Assembly: GCF_009720745.1 (NCBI RefSeq)
Contig: NZ_WNKX01000005.1
Location: 186,001-250,000 of the forward strand
Source: Massilia eburnea
Lineage (GTDB): Bacteria; Pseudomonadota; Gammaproteobacteria; Burkholderiales; Burkholderiaceae_D
Direction of reading: 5' to 3'
Length of the DNA: 64,000 nt
The translations under genes and the position numbers were made by a program. How positions within the stretch are numbered: position 1 is the stretch's first letter; every line of letters starts with the position of its first letter. The notes beneath the pieces were generated by a model that had not been told where the DNA came from, did no database searches, and saw only the letters and a list, made by a program, of their open reading frames with translations. Below are positions 62,655-64,000 of the stretch, piece by piece.

Positions 62655-63468
62655 GAACTTCACACAGTCGCTGCGCATCGACGTGACGCCGCAAGCCTTG
62701 CGCCTGCTGCGGGTACGGCGCTGGAGCAAGGCGGCGCCGGAGCTGCTGGCAGAACAGCCGTTTGCGCCTGGCCCCGGCAGCGCGTTTGCCGTGGGTTCAG
62801 TGGCCACCGCAGCGAGCCTGTCGCCGAACGCAGTAGCCGAGGTGTTTGCTGGTGCGCTGGCTGCCCTGCTGGCGGGCCAGCAAGCCGCCGGCTCGGCCGC
62901 TTGCTTTGTATTGTCCGACGAACTGGTGCGCCTGTGGCAGGTGACACCGCCGGTGCAGGCGGCACGACTGGCCGACCTGGAAGGCGCCACGGCGCTGCGC
63001 TTCCACACGCTGTACGGCGAGACGCCGGCCGCCTGGCACGTCAGCGCCGACTGGAACGCCGCCGCTCCCTTCATGGCCGCCGCCATCCCGCGCCTGCTGA
63101 AAAGCGTCATTGACAACAGCGCCGCCCAGCATGGACTGACTGTCACCGCCGTGCTGCCGAATTTCGTGGCGGCCTGGAACCGCCATGCCGGCGACCTGAA
63201 AAACGGCGCATGGTTCGGCGTGGCGCAAGCCAATGTGCTGGCCCTGGCCGCCTGCGAGGGTGGGCAGTTGCGGGCATTGCGGCATATCGCGATCCCGCAC
63301 GGCGCCGATCATTATTGGCTGACGCAGGCCGCACAGCGCGAAGCCTTGCTGCTTGGGCTGGAGCCGCCATCGCTGATCCAGCTGAGCGGCGAAGTGCCGG
63401 CCGCCCTGGCCAAGCCTGCCAGCAGCGACAAGCATATCGCCACCGCAGCCCTGGGAGCTGCAGCATGA
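62647..63468 (+). CDS. GspL/PilM-like cytoplasmic secretion component (tentative)
   Basis: 273 residues beginning LKNFTQSLRIDVTPQALRLLR, with an actin-like fold suggested by alternating strands and ALRFHTLYGETPAAWHVS in the centre; no membrane segment. Its position directly after gspE (eight-base overlap) and before a PilN/GspM-like gene matches the L/M or PilM/PilN pair of secretion and pilus platforms. No motif fixes the family, so the name is contextual. Confidence 0.6.
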   Translation: MLKNFTQSLRIDVTPQALRLLRVRRWSKAAPELLAEQPFAPGPGSAFAVGSVATAASLSPNAVAEVFAGALAALLAGQQAAGSAACFVLSDELVRLWQVTPPVQAARLADLEGATALRFHTLYGETPAAWHVSADWNAAAPFMAAAIPRLLKSVIDNSAAQHGLTVTAVLPNFVAAWNRHAGDLKNGAWFGVAQANVLALAACEGGQLRALRHIAIPHGADHYWLTQAAQREALLLGLEPPSLIQLSGEVPAALAKPASSDKHIATAALGAAA

Positions 63469-64000
63469 AGCCGATGCGGATCGATTTCGCCACGCCGGGC
63501 TGGCGCGCCGTGCTGTACCGCGCCCATCCCGCCGTGCTGGCGGCGGGCGTCCTTGGCGCGCTGTTGCTGGTAACTGGCGCAGCAACCGGTGTGCAGGCTA
63601 CAAAGAAGCAGGCGGCACGCGAGGAGAGCCTGCGCGCCCAGCAGCGCATGCAGGCCGCAGCTGCGCGCATCCCTGAACGCAAGCCCGAAACAGCGATTCC
63701 CGAAGCGCAGGCAGTGGCCGTCAACGCCGCCATCCTGCAACTGAACCTGCCCTGGCGCCAGCTGCAGGATGCGATTGCAGCCGCCAACACGCCCGCCGTG
63801 GCCTTGCTGGCGCTGGATCCCGATCCACGCAAGCAGACGCTGAAAATCACGGCCGAGGCAAAGAACAGCGACGATATGGTCGGCTACATCGAGCAATTGA
63901 AGCAGCAGGAGTTCTTTAGCGGCGCGTCCCTGCTGCGCCATGAAGTCAATGAGCAGGACCCGAACCATCCTTTGCGGTTCCAGGTCGAAGTGCAATGGAG
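63465..64000 (+). CDS. PilN/GspM-like inner-membrane protein (3' truncated by window)
   Basis: At least 178 residues, open to the window end. A short cytoplasmic start is followed by one membrane helix (VLAAGVLGALLLVTGAATGV), a coiled-coil (TKKQAAREESLRAQQRM) and a ferredoxin-like domain (LNLPWRQLQDAIAAANTPAV, LKITAEAKNSDDMVGYIEQL, cited in parts). This is the PilN/GspM-GspL layout of bitopic proteins that connect the ATPase platform to the periplasm. It starts inside the previous stop (ATGA). Confidence 0.65.
   Translation, partial: MKPMRIDFATPGWRAVLYRAHPAVLAAGVLGALLLVTGAATGVQATKKQAAREESLRAQQRMQAAAARIPERKPETAIPEAQAVAVNAAILQLNLPWRQLQDAIAAANTPAVALLALDPDPRKQTLKITAEAKNSDDMVGYIEQLKQQEFFSGASLLRHEVNEQDPNHPLRFQVEVQW

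Noticed and set aside
1-64000. CRISPR arrays, insertion sequences, prophage genes
   Set aside because: No regularly spaced repeats, transposase, integrase or phage structural genes were seen.

Overview
The window looks like chromosomal DNA of a high-GC betaproteobacterium, most likely of the Massilia/Duganella/Telluria side of the Oxalobacteraceae (Burkholderiales). This is inferred from overall composition, the XrtB/PEP-CTERM exopolysaccharide locus with an EpsA regulator, the CoA-dependent anthranilate pathway and the AlgD-type sugar dehydrogenase. No insertion sequence, prophage, integrase or CRISPR array was seen.

Layout. 1-5775: 3' part of a patatin-like phospholipase gene, then a giant hybrid sensor kinase (beta-propeller sensor, kinase, receiver, HPt) with a companion response regulator. 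5795-13649: a compact operon for aerobic 2-aminobenzoyl-CoA (anthranilate) catabolism: CoA ligase, monooxygenase/reductase fusion, SDR, MarR regulator, enoyl-CoA hydratase, acyl-CoA dehydrogenase and RidA. A palindrome covering the predicted -10 is a plausible MarR operator, and the SDR carries an in-frame palindromic insertion. 13692-16787: a PEP-CTERM protein, a small coiled-coil membrane protein, tRNA-Arg(CCT) and the ABC-F protein Uup.

16916-45289 is an exopolysaccharide factory. The first unit encodes a CAAX-protease-like protein, EpsL, an initiating sugar phosphotransferase, EpsD, EpsE, EpsF, a degenerate EpsG, exosortase XrtB, EpsI and a polymerase-like membrane protein. The second unit, after a structured 152-bp leader, is a chain of mostly overlapping genes: DUF4962 lyase, flippase, five glycosyltransferases, a CapK-like adenylate-forming enzyme, a second heparinase/alginate-lyase-like enzyme, AlgD, an NDP-sugar synthase, a GMP/PMI and a TIGR03790 protein. 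The precursor genes point to a polymer containing mannose and mannuronic acid, made by a Wzx/Wzy-type route.

45394-50532: an ExeM/NucH-type secreted nuclease with a PEP-CTERM protein, a terminator, then an atypical PhoB-like regulator (Glu at the phosphorylation position) overlapping the LuxR-type regulator EpsA. 50585-54981: a small exported protein and two divergent units for redox/electrophile stress (DsbA-like protein and tautomerase on minus; SDR, Ohr, MFS and DUF6130 on plus), driven by two matching promoters with identical spacing. 55039-58997 (minus): a PEP-CTERM protein followed by a large secreted subtilase. 59335-64000: gspG, gspF, gspE and two GspL/PilM- and PilN/GspM-like genes, the last cut by the window edge. 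The secretion genes could export the nuclease and protease, while XrtB would process the PEP-CTERM proteins.
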